A DNA stretch of 64,000 nucleotides from Flavobacteriales bacterium (GTDB lineage Bacteria; Bacteroidota; Bacteroidia; Flavobacteriales; Weeksellaceae). Below the pieces are notes generated by a model. The model searched no databases. It was not told the DNA's origin and worked only from the letters and a program-made list of their open reading frames with translations. Position 1 is the stretch's first letter; the number at the start of each line of letters is the position of its first letter. A program made the position numbers and the translations under genes. Below are positions 53,379-62,203 of the stretch, one piece after another. The stretch spans positions 45,629 to 109,628 of the forward strand of contig PDSY01000017.1 in the NCBI GenBank assembly GCA_002747105.1. Reading direction: 5' to 3'.

Positions 53379-53643
53379 TAAGGCGGAAACCGATTTGTAT
53401 AATATTATTGGTTATATACACGAATACAGCCCACTCAATGCAAAAAAGGTATTAAAATCTATTTTAGAGTTTTCAGAAACTTTTGCAAACCGACCTTATA
53501 AATATCAAAAAGAGGAGTTTTTTAATGATGAAAGTGTACGCCGTGCCGTTACCTATTCTTACAGGATAGTTTATAAAATATACAAAGAGGATATAAAAAT
53601 ATTGCGAGTATTCAACACACGGCAACAACCTAACAAAATATAA
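53359..53643 (+). CDS. RelE/ParE family toxin
   Basis: 94 residues from ATG 53359 (a GTG at 53356 precedes it). The sequence MRIIWSSKAETDLYNIIGYI, VRRAVTYSYRIVYKIYKEDIKILRVFNTRQQP is typical of the ParE/RelE fold: N-terminal helical pair, four-stranded sheet with Arg-rich RIVYKI and the C-terminal FNTRQ. Target (ribosome-bound mRNA or gyrase) is not predictable. A terminator follows; it is flanked by the same GCCACCTG motif as the leader. Confidence 0.9.
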   Translation: MRIIWSSKAETDLYNIIGYIHEYSPLNAKKVLKSILEFSETFANRPYKYQKEEFFNDESVRRAVTYSYRIVYKIYKEDIKILRVFNTRQQPNKI

Positions 53644-53648
53644 ATATT

Positions 53649-53674
53649 AAGCCACCTGAAAGGGTGGTTTTTTG
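53649..53674 (+). terminator. Terminator of the toxin-antitoxin operon
   Basis: AAGCCACC pairs with GGTGGTTT (one wobble) around TGAAAG, followed by T residues. Confidence 0.75.
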
Positions 53675-53713
53675 ATTTGTACAATCTTATCGCCAAGCAA
53701 ACGGAAGTGAGTA

Positions 53714-53971
53714 TTAGGAATTTGAATGGGTAAAATCATCTTTATCAATGAGTTTTTTTCGTTTATATGCGATATTGAAACATTTGATGCTAAAAAACAT
53801 ACAAGTAGGTATTGAAATAATCAAACCAAAAGGAGCAATAAAGAAACAAATAAGAGAGATAATGAAAAAATATAAAGCATAGCTAAGAGCTTTTGATGAT
53901 TTTTGAATCAAAAGTGGATATTTATTTAAGTCAGCATACTTATTAGAATTTTTTCTATTGCCTTTATCCAT
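53714..53971 (-). CDS. Small two-helix membrane protein
   Basis: 85 residues: hydrophilic N-terminus (about 1-26), two hydrophobic helices (about 29-48 and 50-66) and a Lys/Arg C-terminus. No family recognised. Single gene next to the TA pair in an accessory island; its neighbours differ in base composition little from the rest. Confidence 0.55.
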   Translation of the reverse strand: MDKGNRKNSNKYADLNKYPLLIQKSSKALSYALYFFIISLICFFIAPFGLIISIPTCMFFSIKCFNIAYKRKKLIDKDDFTHSNS

Positions 53972-54101
53972 CTTTTTAAGAAATTAAAATTACACTACAA
54001 ATATAGAAAATAAATATTGGACAAATTTCAGCACTCAAAAATATTTTTTTTGGGGAAAGTCCATAAAAAAGGGTACAAATCGGGTGTTTTTGAAAACAAA
54101 A

Positions 54102-54128
54102 AAAAGCCTAAAAAAAATTTAGGCTTTT
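54102..54128 (-). terminator. Terminator of tRNA-Phe
   Basis: AAAAGCCTAAA pairs with TTTAGGCTTTT; the minus strand continues TTTTTTTTGTTTT. Confidence 0.8.
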
Positions 54129-54130
54129 AA

Positions 54131-54206
54131 TGGTGGTGCCTCCAGGAATCGAACCAGGGACACAAGGATTTTCAGTCCTTTGCTCTACCAACTGAGCTAA
54201 GGCACC
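54131..54206 (-). tRNA. tRNA-Phe (GAA)
   Basis: Cloverleaf on minus: acceptor GGTGCCT/AGGCACC, D-arm GCTC/GAGC, anticodon stem AAGGA/TCCTT with loop CTGAAAA (anticodon GAA), T-arm CCTGG/CCAGG-type stem with TTCGATT loop. CCA is encoded (plus TGG at 54131-54133). Confidence 0.96.
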
Positions 54207-54239
54207 ATCTTGTACTTTATCTCTTGTTTTAAAGTGGTG

Positions 54240-54247
54240 CAAAGATA
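54240..54247 (-). promoter_or_regulatory. -7 box of tRNA-Phe, shared tRNA leader
   Basis: CAAAGATA on plus is TATCTTTG on minus; the leader that follows is GCACCACTTTAAA, nearly that of tRNA-Met. Confidence 0.6.
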
Positions 54248-54363
54248 TAGTTTTTGACCTTATCTCGCAAATAATATTTTAACTTTTTTTGAGCCAAATC
54301 TCAAACTCATTGATTTTCAAATCAATTATTTTTATTTTTTTTATCATAAAGTTCCTAAATGCG

Positions 54364-56169
54364 TTAATCAATATTACTCATCTCCTCCAAAACAGGCTTT
54401 ATGGTACTTTCTGGAAGGTCACTAATTCTAATATACATCAACCCATCTACAGCATCATTGAAATTAGGATCAACATTAAAGGCTATCATTTTAGCATTCT
54501 GCTTCAAATATTTTTTAATTAAAACAGGCAACCGAAGTTCTGGCTCCAAATCATCAATGATTTTATCTAATTTATTCAAATCAGCATTCAATTCACTCAT
54601 AAAAATATCTCGCTCCCTATTGTCTATATTGACCTTAAATTCATTCTTAGGATGTACAAACTGAGCCACAGGCGAATCATAGTAATGAGAACGCATAAAA
54701 TCAATGATTAAACTTTTTGAAAAATCAGAAAATTTATTACTAATACTCACCCCACCCATTAAAAATTTATGCTCAGGATTCCTTAGACAAACATGCACGA
54801 TACCTCTCCAAAGCAGAAAAAGAGGATGTGGTTTTTGCTGATATTCCGCAGAGATATAAGCCCTACCCATCTCAATAACCTTTCGGAAGAAGGGTTGCAA
54901 TTCTTGGTCAAACTCAAAGAGAGAACTCGTATAAAAACCTTCTATACCGTGATTGACCATCACTTTACTCCCCAACGCCATTCGGTAAGCTCCTGCCAAT
55001 TTTTGCTTTTGGTTATCCCAAAGGAATAGATGATGATAATGCTGATCGTATTTGTCCAAATCAAAAGGAAGATTAGTCCCCTCTCCCACTTCTCGGAAAG
55101 TCAGTTCCCTTTGCCTTCCTATCTCTCGGATTATATTGGGCATATCCTTGTACTCGGCAAAATAAACCTGATAAATACCATTTTCAAAAAGCATCTTATC
55201 TTCTTCCCTGAGCTTTTCAATCTCTTGAATAAGATCCTCTTGAGGCGTTTCATCAATAATATTACTGATTCTATTTTCCGCTTTTTGATAAGGTAATTTA
55301 ATCTTTAAATTCGGAAGATTCAGTATTTCGGCAAGCTTCTTTTTCTTTTCAAAATAGGATTTCATCATATAGACTTTATTCCTAAGATACTGCCCTAAAT
55401 CTTCAAGACTTTCATATTCATTATACACTCTTGTAGCAATACTTTTACCTATTCTGATACGGATAGGATTTTTGCGTTTCCTCATCATTTCGCTCGGTAA
55501 TAAAAGCGTCTGTAAATCGGGATGAATCTTAGAACAAGTATAAAAGAACGCCGTATTTTTGCAATGAAAATACATCGGAACGACAGGAACATTGGCTTTT
55601 TTAATCAATTTAATCACTGTTTTCTCCCAAGGCTTATCCAGTATTTCGTTGTATTCATTATTTTTATTAGAAACTTCTCCTGCTGGGAAAATCCCTAAAC
55701 AACCTCCATTTTTCAAGTGTTGCAAAGCCCCTTTTAAACCCGAAGCACTACTGTACAATTCTTTCCTACCTTCAAATGGATTTACAGGAACAACAAAGGG
55801 TTGCATTGGTTTAATTTTCTCCAATAAAAAATTCCCCATCACCTTAAAATCAGGTCTTACTTTGGATAAAATCTTGGTCATCAAAACCCCATCTATCGCT
55901 CCCAAAGGGTGGTTAGCCACCAAAATAAAGGCTCCTTCTTTAGGAATTTTAGCAATATCTTCCTCGAAAACCACATAGCTTAAATCTCGCTCCTTCACAA
56001 AAGCTTCAAAGAAATCTTGCCCCTCTTTATCTTTTATCTTATCATAAAGTGCATTGACTTTATTGATTTTAGTCAAGCTCATTACAAGACTTGCTATTGG
56101 TTTCTTCAAAAACCCCAATTTACCAAGCCCTGAGGCGATGATAATATCTTTTTCTGTAATTAAGCTCAT
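54364..56169 (-). CDS. Bifunctional acyltransferase: PlsC-like plus GNAT-like (OlsF-type)
   Basis: 601 residues. Residues about 60-290 are a PlsC-like lysophospholipid acyltransferase domain with NHPLGAID (86-93) and FPAGEVS (about 160-166). Residues about 340-570 are an OlsB-like N-acyltransferase of the GNAT type (YRMALGSKVM, MGRAYISAEYQQ). The fusion matches OlsF, which makes ornithine or related aminolipids by N-acylation and then O-acylation. The amino acid used is unknown. It is co-transcribed with lysC (5 bp gap). Confidence 0.82.
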   Translation of the reverse strand: MSLITEKDIIIASGLGKLGFLKKPIASLVMSLTKINKVNALYDKIKDKEGQDFFEAFVKERDLSYVVFEEDIAKIPKEGAFILVANHPLGAIDGVLMTKILSKVRPDFKVMGNFLLEKIKPMQPFVVPVNPFEGRKELYSSASGLKGALQHLKNGGCLGIFPAGEVSNKNNEYNEILDKPWEKTVIKLIKKANVPVVPMYFHCKNTAFFYTCSKIHPDLQTLLLPSEMMRKRKNPIRIRIGKSIATRVYNEYESLEDLGQYLRNKVYMMKSYFEKKKKLAEILNLPNLKIKLPYQKAENRISNIIDETPQEDLIQEIEKLREEDKMLFENGIYQVYFAEYKDMPNIIREIGRQRELTFREVGEGTNLPFDLDKYDQHYHHLFLWDNQKQKLAGAYRMALGSKVMVNHGIEGFYTSSLFEFDQELQPFFRKVIEMGRAYISAEYQQKPHPLFLLWRGIVHVCLRNPEHKFLMGGVSISNKFSDFSKSLIIDFMRSHYYDSPVAQFVHPKNEFKVNIDNRERDIFMSELNADLNKLDKIIDDLEPELRLPVLIKKYLKQNAKMIAFNVDPNFNDAVDGLMYIRISDLPESTIKPVLEEMSNID

Positions 56170-56174
56170 AGTTA

Positions 56175-57422
56175 TTAGTTTGTTTTAATGACCATTTGTA
56201 AAGTCTGTTGATTCATTTGTTTTAATAAAATCTCTTGCTCTACAAATGTCTTCTCAATATTCTTCAGTTCGATATTTCGAACACTCAACAAAGATACATT
56301 TTCTGTTTTTTGTATTTCAAATCCATCATGAAGTTCAGCAGAAAAATCATGAACGTTATGATATTTATCTTCCAAGCATAAAGCAAGGGAAATCGCTGAA
56401 TTCTGCATCAGGGAAACCTTGATTTTATAATCCACCAAAAGCGAAAAAATCATACTCAAATGATTTTCCGTAATAAAGGAAAAATCTTTGGTAGAAATAT
56501 TCAATAAAACTTGATGCTCTTTTAAAATATAAGATTCTTTTGGTTTTATCTCGGGTTTTTCAATACCGATTTCCGTTCCTTTTTCAAGAGGAGCTAAAAA
56601 CGATTTCACGAAAAAAGGAATATTTTTCCGCTGTAAAGGTTGTAAGGTTTTCGGATGAATTACCGATGCTCCATAATATGCCATTTCTATCGCTTCTTTA
56701 TAGGAAAGATATTCTATCAATTCTACCTTTTCAAACTTCCTTGGATCACCTGTCATCACCCCTGCTACATCTTTCCAAATCGTCATTGATTCAGCGTTGA
56801 GACAATAGGCAAAAATACCTGCACTATAATCCGATCCTTCTCTCCCCAAAGTGGTATTAAAATTATTATCATCCGACGCCACGAAACCCTGAGTTACATA
56901 GCTTTCAGTTTTGGCAATCGTACTGATATTCTGCTCCGTAAGTTCCCAATTGACTTTTCCTTCTCGATAGTTATTATCAGTTTTAATGTAATGTCGAGCA
57001 TCCAACCAAGTGTTATGAATCTGCTGACTATTCAAATAAGCACTCAATATTTTGGAAGAAATAATCTCCCCTGTAACCACCACTTGGTCATAAATAAAAT
57101 TATAATTCTTGGATTTGTTTCGGCTTAAGAAAATCATCAAGTCTTCGAAAATACCATTAATGGTTTCAAAAATAGAATGATTATTTTCAAAAAGTGTATT
57201 GGCAATATCTGAATGAAAAGTTTTAATCACCTCTATTTGTTCCAAATACTGTTCATCATTCATGTACAAACGAAGTACCTCTTCCAAATTATTGGTTGTT
57301 TTCCCCATTGCAGAAACCACCAATAAATAAGGAGTAAGACCTTGTTTTTTCAATACAACGGCCACATTCTCCACACTTTCCGCATCTTTCACCGATGCTC
57401 CTCCAAATTTAAAAACCTTCAT
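56175..57422 (-). CDS. lysC: Aspartate kinase
   Basis: Aspartate kinase makes aspartyl phosphate for Lys, Thr and Met synthesis. I chose ATG 57422 (MKVFKFGGASV) over the open frame start at 57449. KFGGASV is the N-terminal motif; VTGEIIS and GREGSDYSA (about 196-204) follow. The C-terminal ACT region is present (about 280-415). About 415 residues. It has a TATATTTG box 40 bp upstream and is the first gene of lysC-olsF. Confidence 0.93.
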   Translation of the reverse strand: MKVFKFGGASVKDAESVENVAVVLKKQGLTPYLLVVSAMGKTTNNLEEVLRLYMNDEQYLEQIEVIKTFHSDIANTLFENNHSIFETINGIFEDLMIFLSRNKSKNYNFIYDQVVVTGEIISSKILSAYLNSQQIHNTWLDARHYIKTDNNYREGKVNWELTEQNISTIAKTESYVTQGFVASDDNNFNTTLGREGSDYSAGIFAYCLNAESMTIWKDVAGVMTGDPRKFEKVELIEYLSYKEAIEMAYYGASVIHPKTLQPLQRKNIPFFVKSFLAPLEKGTEIGIEKPEIKPKESYILKEHQVLLNISTKDFSFITENHLSMIFSLLVDYKIKVSLMQNSAISLALCLEDKYHNVHDFSAELHDGFEIQKTENVSLLSVRNIELKNIEKTFVEQEILLKQMNQQTLQMVIKTN

Positions 57423-57462
57423 TTTATTAATTGATGAACTAAAAAACACTTGATTTAAAAAC

Positions 57463-57470
57463 CAAATATA
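57463..57470 (-). promoter_or_regulatory. -7 box of lysC
   Basis: CAAATATA on plus is TATATTTG on minus, 40 bp before the chosen lysC start. Confidence 0.5.
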
Positions 57471-57567
57471 CCACTTTAATGGTGAATATAAAAATTTAAC
57501 TTACGCTAATATTTTCCATTACAATAATTTTTTCCGAAATTTGTGGAATTATTTAAAAAAATACAAA

Positions 57568-58578
57568 ATGGCAGATACATTACAAACTTTAGGAGAGTTT
57601 ATTATCAAAAAACAAGACGACTTTCAATATTCAAGTGGAGAACTTTCAAGATTATTAAGTGCTATTAAATTAGCCTCAAAAATCGTAAATAGAGATGTCA
57701 ACAAAGCTGGAATAGCCGATATCAGCGGAGCAGCAGGAAACAAAAATATACAAGACGAGGAACAACAAAAATTAGATGTTATTGCCAATGATGTATTTAT
57801 CACTGCACTTTCTCAGAGAGAGGTCGTTTGTGGTATAGCATCCGAAGAAGAAGATAACTATATCGAAGTTAGACCTTCCGAAAACGGACATTTAAGTAAA
57901 TATGTCGTTTTAATAGACCCTTTAGATGGTTCTTCTAATATTGATGTAAATGTTTCTGTGGGAACTATTTTTTCCATCTACAGAAGAGTGACCGAGCCAG
58001 GACAACCTGTAGAACAAAAAGATTTCTTACAAAAGGGAACAGAACAAGTAGCAGCAGGTTATGTCGTTTATGGTTCTTCCACCATGTTGGTTTACACCAC
58101 AGGAAACGGTGTAAATGGCTTTACACTTGACCCATCAATTGGTACTTTTTACCTCTCTCACCCGAATATGACTTTCCCTGAAAATGGAAAAATCTACTCT
58201 GTCAACGAAGGAAATTATGTAAAATTCCCGCAAGGCGTAAAAAATTACATTAAATATTGCCAAGCAATGGAAGAAGATAGACCTTATACTTCTCGATACA
58301 TTGGTTCTTTGGTTTCTGATTTCCATAGAAATATGATAAAAGGAGGAATTTATATGTATCCATCTTATGCTAAGTCCCCTAACGGTAAATTAAGACTTTT
58401 GTATGAATGCAATCCAATGGCATTCTTAGCTGAACAAGCAGGCGGAAAGGCAACCAACGGAATGCAAAGAATTATGGAAATAGAACCAACAGAACTCCAT
58501 CAAAGAGTTCCTTTCTTCTGCGGAAGTAGAATGATGGTGGATAAAGTTGAAGAATTTATTAAAGAAAGTGAAAAATAA
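57568..58578 (+). CDS. fbp: Class 1 fructose-1,6-bisphosphatase
   Basis: Fbp hydrolyses fructose 1,6-bisphosphate to fructose 6-phosphate in gluconeogenesis. ATG at 57568 (MADTLQTL) was chosen; the frame extends to a TTG at 57541 without good reason. 336 residues with SEEEDNYIE, the metal-binding [24 protein letters not shown] segment (about 113-136, split) and [13 protein letters not shown] near the end. Followed by a promoter and a hairpin. Confidence 0.96.
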   Translation: MADTLQTLGEFIIKKQDDFQYSSGELSRLLSAIKLASKIVNRDVNKAGIADISGAAGNKNIQDEEQQKLDVIANDVFITALSQREVVCGIASEEEDNYIEVRPSENGHLSKYVVLIDPLDGSSNIDVNVSVGTIFSIYRRVTEPGQPVEQKDFLQKGTEQVAAGYVVYGSSTMLVYTTGNGVNGFTLDPSIGTFYLSHPNMTFPENGKIYSVNEGNYVKFPQGVKNYIKYCQAMEEDRPYTSRYIGSLVSDFHRNMIKGGIYMYPSYAKSPNGKLRLLYECNPMAFLAEQAGGKATNGMQRIMEIEPTELHQRVPFFCGSRMMVDKVEEFIKESEK

Positions 58579-58581
58579 ATT

Positions 58582-58612
58582 TTGCTTCTTAACAAAATAA
58601 CCTCTATATTTG
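58582..58612 (+). promoter_or_regulatory. Promoter downstream of fbp
   Basis: TTG at 58582-58584 and TATATTTG at 58605-58612 are 20 bp apart, a close match to the Bacteroidetes promoter. Transcription would start near 58618, just before two hairpins. Confidence 0.6.
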
Positions 58613-58625
58613 TGAGCTGTTAAAA

Positions 58626-58670
58626 CTTCTATAGATATAGAAGCGTGTATCGAAATATACACGCTTTTAC
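58626..58670 (+). ncRNA. Two adjacent hairpins: fbp terminator, leader or short RNA
   Basis: CTTCTATAGATATAGAAG (58626-58643) is a perfect palindrome; AAGCGTGTAT (58641-58650) pairs with ATACACGCTT (58657-58666), followed by TTAC. Three readings are possible: fbp terminator, leader of the metalloprotease mRNA, or a short RNA from the promoter just upstream. Confidence 0.4.
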
Positions 58671-58766
58671 TTTGGCATTATTTTAGCACTGACTATTTTA
58701 ATTATTGCTTTTCAAATAATAATTAAATCAGAATAACAAAATTAATCATCAATAAATATAATCAGA

Positions 58767-60068
58767 ATGAATACAAAGTTTTTCAAAAACACATTGATTG
58801 CACTCTCTTTAATGACTGCAACAATAGCAAATGCACAAGACCATCATCATAGGGATTGTTTGGACAAGCATTATGAAGCATTACAAAACAATCCAGAATA
58901 CGCAGCGTCTTTTTATGCAAGAAAAGCAAAATTTGAGCAAAAATTAAAAGAAATACAACAGCAAAAAATGAATGGCACTTATCAGCAAAGAACATCTACT
59001 TTGTACATTCCTGTTGCTGTTCACTTCCCTAATGGTTCAGAAAGCAATAGAGCTTGTTTAGAAGCGTTTGCTCAAACACAAATTGATGTGATTAATCAAG
59101 ATTATACCGCGACTAATCCTGATATTTCTAACTGGGCAGCAGCATCACAATATTACCCAGGTTTACAGCCAGGTAGTGTAAATGTAAAATTCTGTATTGC
59201 TACCAAAAATCACCCAGCAGGAGGCGACCCTGAAGTATTAGAAGGCAACCCATTAGTGACCATTGGTTCTAATGGTTCTAATTTCCCGGCTAACTTTCCA
59301 GAATACGACGCAACTTATGCAGGTTATATGAACTTCATTATTAAAGATATAGGATCTAGTACTTTAGGATATTCTCCCTTGATAGGTGATGTGGCTGCAG
59401 GAGGAGCAGTGGTAATGAATACCTATTGCTATGGTACAGGAAATGGTTGTGGAGTTTACTCTCCTCAAGCTCCGTATAATTTAGGGAGAACAGTAACCCA
59501 CGAATTAGGACATTTCTACAACTTAAACCACACTTTTGCAGGAGGTTGTTTTGGAGATGGTGATGCCGTGGATGACACTCCTCCAGTTGCTGGTCCTACC
59601 TACGGAAATCCTCCAAACGGATCCGTATCATCTTGTAATATTCCTGGTCAATACGCTTTAACAATGAACTATATGGATTATGTAAACGATGCTTCAATGT
59701 ATATGTTTACTCCAGGTCAAATGACAAGAGTGGAAGCTTATTTTGCAACCGTGGAAGACGAATGGAAACAAGATGTTGTTGAATGTAACAATGATATGGC
59801 TGTAACCGAAGTAAAAAGCAAATTCGAGTCAATAGAGGTTTTCCCAAATCCAGTAGTTGATAATGTGAATATTAAACTGAAGTCTAATAAAGATGTGGAT
59901 ATTAAAATCTACGATGCTACAGGAAACTTGGTATTTGCTGAGTGGTACAAGAATAATGATACTGTATTTAAAAAGTCGATTAACCTTGATAGACTTTCGT
60001 CAGGGATGTATTTCTTACACATCGAAACGGATACAGAAATGGCATTAGAGAAAATATTAGTTAAATAA
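58767..60068 (+). CDS. M43-family zinc metalloprotease, T9SS cargo
   Basis: 433 residues. Signal peptide to about 24 (IANAQ), propeptide-like part, then a pappalysin-like catalytic domain with HELGHFYNLNH (His245, Glu246, His249, His255) and a Met-turn MNYMDY (about 294-299). The C-terminus (about 352-433) is a T9SS type A sorting domain starting VFPNPVVD. It probably acts outside the cell and is cut from its sorting domain by PorU. Substrate unknown. Promoter and hairpins lie upstream; a terminator follows. Confidence 0.94.
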   Translation: MNTKFFKNTLIALSLMTATIANAQDHHHRDCLDKHYEALQNNPEYAASFYARKAKFEQKLKEIQQQKMNGTYQQRTSTLYIPVAVHFPNGSESNRACLEAFAQTQIDVINQDYTATNPDISNWAAASQYYPGLQPGSVNVKFCIATKNHPAGGDPEVLEGNPLVTIGSNGSNFPANFPEYDATYAGYMNFIIKDIGSSTLGYSPLIGDVAAGGAVVMNTYCYGTGNGCGVYSPQAPYNLGRTVTHELGHFYNLNHTFAGGCFGDGDAVDDTPPVAGPTYGNPPNGSVSSCNIPGQYALTMNYMDYVNDASMYMFTPGQMTRVEAYFATVEDEWKQDVVECNNDMAVTEVKSKFESIEVFPNPVVDNVNIKLKSNKDVDIKIYDATGNLVFAEWYKNNDTVFKKSINLDRLSSGMYFLHIETDTEMALEKILVK

Positions 60069-60088
60069 TCTTATTGCTAAACAACATC

Positions 60089-60120
60089 AAGTCCTGTAAT
60101 GTATTTTACAGGGCTTTTTT
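60089..60120 (+). terminator. Terminator of the M43 protease gene
   Basis: AAGTCCTGTAA pairs with TTACAGGGCTT (one wobble), followed by a T-run. Confidence 0.85.
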
Positions 60121-60135
60121 TATAAATTTGCATCT

Positions 60136-61140
60136 ATGAAAGCAAAAATTCAACCTTACGAACTGATATTCAAAAAACCAAGTGGCACCTCACGAGGAAT
60201 TTTAAAAACCAAACAAACCTTTATCCTTGAAATCGAAAAAGGAAACCAAAAAGGCATCGGAGAATGTGGTCTTTTTCGTGGTCTTAGTTATGATGATGTC
60301 CCTGAATATGAAACGAAATTAGAATGGCTTTGTGAAAATATTCATTTAGACCGAACGGAAATTCAGCGAGAATTGTTGCACTTCCCATCTATTTGGTTTG
60401 GGTACGAACAAGCAATGCTCAATTTAGAGCAAAATAAGAATATTTATTTCCCAAGCGAATTTACCCAAAATCAAAAATCTATTCAAATTAATGGACTGAT
60501 TTGGATGGGCGATATTGATTTTATGAAAGAACAAATTGAGGAAAAATTAAAATTAGGCTTCCGTTGTATTAAGCTAAAAATTGGAGTTAATTGGAAAGAA
60601 GAAAAGGCTATTTTAGAAGCATTAAGAAAAGATTATCCAGTAAACCAATTAGAATTAAGGGTGGATGCCAATGGTGCTTTCGGTTTTGAAAAAGCCAAAA
60701 TCGTCTTACAAGAACTCGCAGATGTAGACATTCATTCCATAGAACAACCTATTAAGGCAGGTCAGATAGATTTAATGCGAAAATTGTGTGCAAAAACCCC
60801 TACACCGATTGCTCTGGATGAAGAATTGATTGGAGTGGTGGAATATGAGCAAAAAGCAAAATTATTAAATGAAATCAATCCGCAGTATATTATTCTAAAA
60901 CCGAGTTTAGTGGGTGGATTTAGCGGTTCCGATGAATGGATAGCATTAGCCGAAGAAAGGAATATCGGTTGGTGGATTACCTCGGCATTGGAAAGTAATA
61001 TCGGACTAAATGCCATTGCTCAATACACTTTCACGAAACAAAGTCCAATGCCACAAGGTTTAGGAACGGGCGGACTTTTTACCAATAATTTTCCTTCGCC
61101 TTTGTATTTGGAAGGAGAGGAATTATGGTTTAAATATTGA
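60136..61140 (+). CDS. menC: o-Succinylbenzoate synthase (MenC-type enolase superfamily)
   Basis: MenC dehydrates SHCHC to o-succinylbenzoate in menaquinone synthesis. 334 residues. KLKIG (about 151-155) holds the catalytic Lys, VDANGAF the first metal Asp, SIEQP the second, LDEEL the third and LKPSL the final Lys. The N-terminal GIGECGLFRGLS is typical of flavobacterial MenC. No other men genes are adjacent, so a muconate/dipeptide-epimerase relative remains a small alternative. Confidence 0.88.
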   Translation: MKAKIQPYELIFKKPSGTSRGILKTKQTFILEIEKGNQKGIGECGLFRGLSYDDVPEYETKLEWLCENIHLDRTEIQRELLHFPSIWFGYEQAMLNLEQNKNIYFPSEFTQNQKSIQINGLIWMGDIDFMKEQIEEKLKLGFRCIKLKIGVNWKEEKAILEALRKDYPVNQLELRVDANGAFGFEKAKIVLQELADVDIHSIEQPIKAGQIDLMRKLCAKTPTPIALDEELIGVVEYEQKAKLLNEINPQYIILKPSLVGGFSGSDEWIALAEERNIGWWITSALESNIGLNAIAQYTFTKQSPMPQGLGTGGLFTNNFPSPLYLEGEELWFKY

Positions 61141-61200
61141 TTTTTTGGAAATGATTTAATAGAAAATGTATATTTATAGGCACAAGAAACCGACTCAATA

Positions 61201-61605
61201 ATGAAAGCGTACTATTATTTATTTTACAAATTACACAATTTTTGGGAAAGAGCTTCTATTCCTACTTTTTTGAGTGAATTTAAAGCATCTGTTTCAATTA
61301 TCGCTTTAAAAATATGGCTTATAATAACAGTTACAAATTATTATAATATTTTTATTGATAGAACATTTAATCTAAATAAAAACGTTTTTTTATTGATAGG
61401 CTTTTGTATAGTAGCAATCAATGTTAAACTCTTTACATTTTCAGATGATTGGAAAATGTATAATCAAAAATTTAGCCAACAATCCGTTAAAAAAAACCGT
61501 ATAGGTGGAGTAACAGTATGGAGCATAATTATTTGTATAATAATCAATTTAATCTATTCTTATTACCTAATGAGTACAATAGATTGGAATCAATATAGGC
61601 AATAA
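61201..61605 (+). CDS. Hypothetical membrane protein
   Basis: 134 residues with three hydrophobic segments (about 37-53, 63-80 and 107-128) and charged loops. No family recognised. It sits after menC (60 bp) with a TATATTTA-like box near 61168. Start of the accessory tail of the window. Confidence 0.6.
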   Translation: MKAYYYLFYKLHNFWERASIPTFLSEFKASVSIIALKIWLIITVTNYYNIFIDRTFNLNKNVFLLIGFCIVAINVKLFTFSDDWKMYNQKFSQQSVKKNRIGGVTVWSIIICIIINLIYSYYLMSTIDWNQYRQ

Positions 61606-61626
61606 TTTTTTCAGAAAGTGCAAGTA

Positions 61627-61655
61627 TTTGTTTTTTAGAAAAAAATCTATATTTG
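61627..61655 (+). promoter_or_regulatory. Promoter of the second membrane protein gene
   Basis: TTTG (61627-61630) and TATATTTG (61648-61655) are 17 bp apart. The ATG is at 61717. Confidence 0.55.
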
Positions 61656-61716
61656 TGGCGAAGCGAACTTGATATAATGACTATTTTTTAAGATATCCTC
61701 TTGGTCTATAATAAGT

Positions 61717-62088
61717 ATGAAAAAAATAAATGCATTTCTTTACCTGATAATTTTAATCATTAACTTGGACGCTTTCAAAACGATGGTTATTTTGTTTTTC
61801 AAATTGATATCTTTTAAATCAATAGTATCTCCGTTGGTGATGTTCTATTTTAGTCTTTTTATAATATATCTTTGTATGCCTCTATTTTATATCTTTTGTT
61901 TTTTTAAGACAATAAAAAAACGCTTTTTTATTGTCTTATTCTACTTATTAATTACATTACTACCTTTAAGAATATTTGACCGAAGTGGGGAATGGAGTTT
62001 ACCTTGTATTTCTTTTATCGGTTCTTTCCTATTTTTAATAGTATTTCAGAAATGGTTTTGGGCAATACTACCAAGCAAATGGCGGTAA
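61717..62088 (+). CDS. Hypothetical membrane protein, cassette-like
   Basis: 123 residues with four hydrophobic segments (about 5-27, 33-63, 71-86, 99-115). No recognised family. Its stop codon lies inside the left end of element E1. It is on the plus strand, opposite to the following three genes. Confidence 0.6.
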   Translation: MKKINAFLYLIILIINLDAFKTMVILFFKLISFKSIVSPLVMFYFSLFIIYLCMPLFYIFCFFKTIKKRFFIVLFYLLITLLPLRIFDRSGEWSLPCISFIGSFLFLIVFQKWFWAILPSKWR

Positions 62089-62203
62089 TAATATTGTGCC
62101 TTAGAAAGCATAAGGTGATTAAAAAATAGGATTTTGGCGTAAAAAAAATGCACGAACTTTGGGTTAAACACCTGATATTACTTATACACCGTTTTAGCAG
62201 TAG
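62081..62203. repeat. Element E1, palindromic spacer (diverged)
   Basis: Starts GGCGGTAATAATATTG, similar to the AACGGTTnAGTnTA of E2/E3, and ends TTATACACCGTTTTAGCAGTAGTTA. Inner blocks AGGTGATTAA and TTAAACACCT pair. It overlaps the stop of the gene on its left, and the next gene's stop lies at its right edge. Confidence 0.45.

Noticed and set aside
57541..57567. TTG start for fbp
   Set aside because: The extra residues are unlike the family and ATG at 57568 fits homologues.
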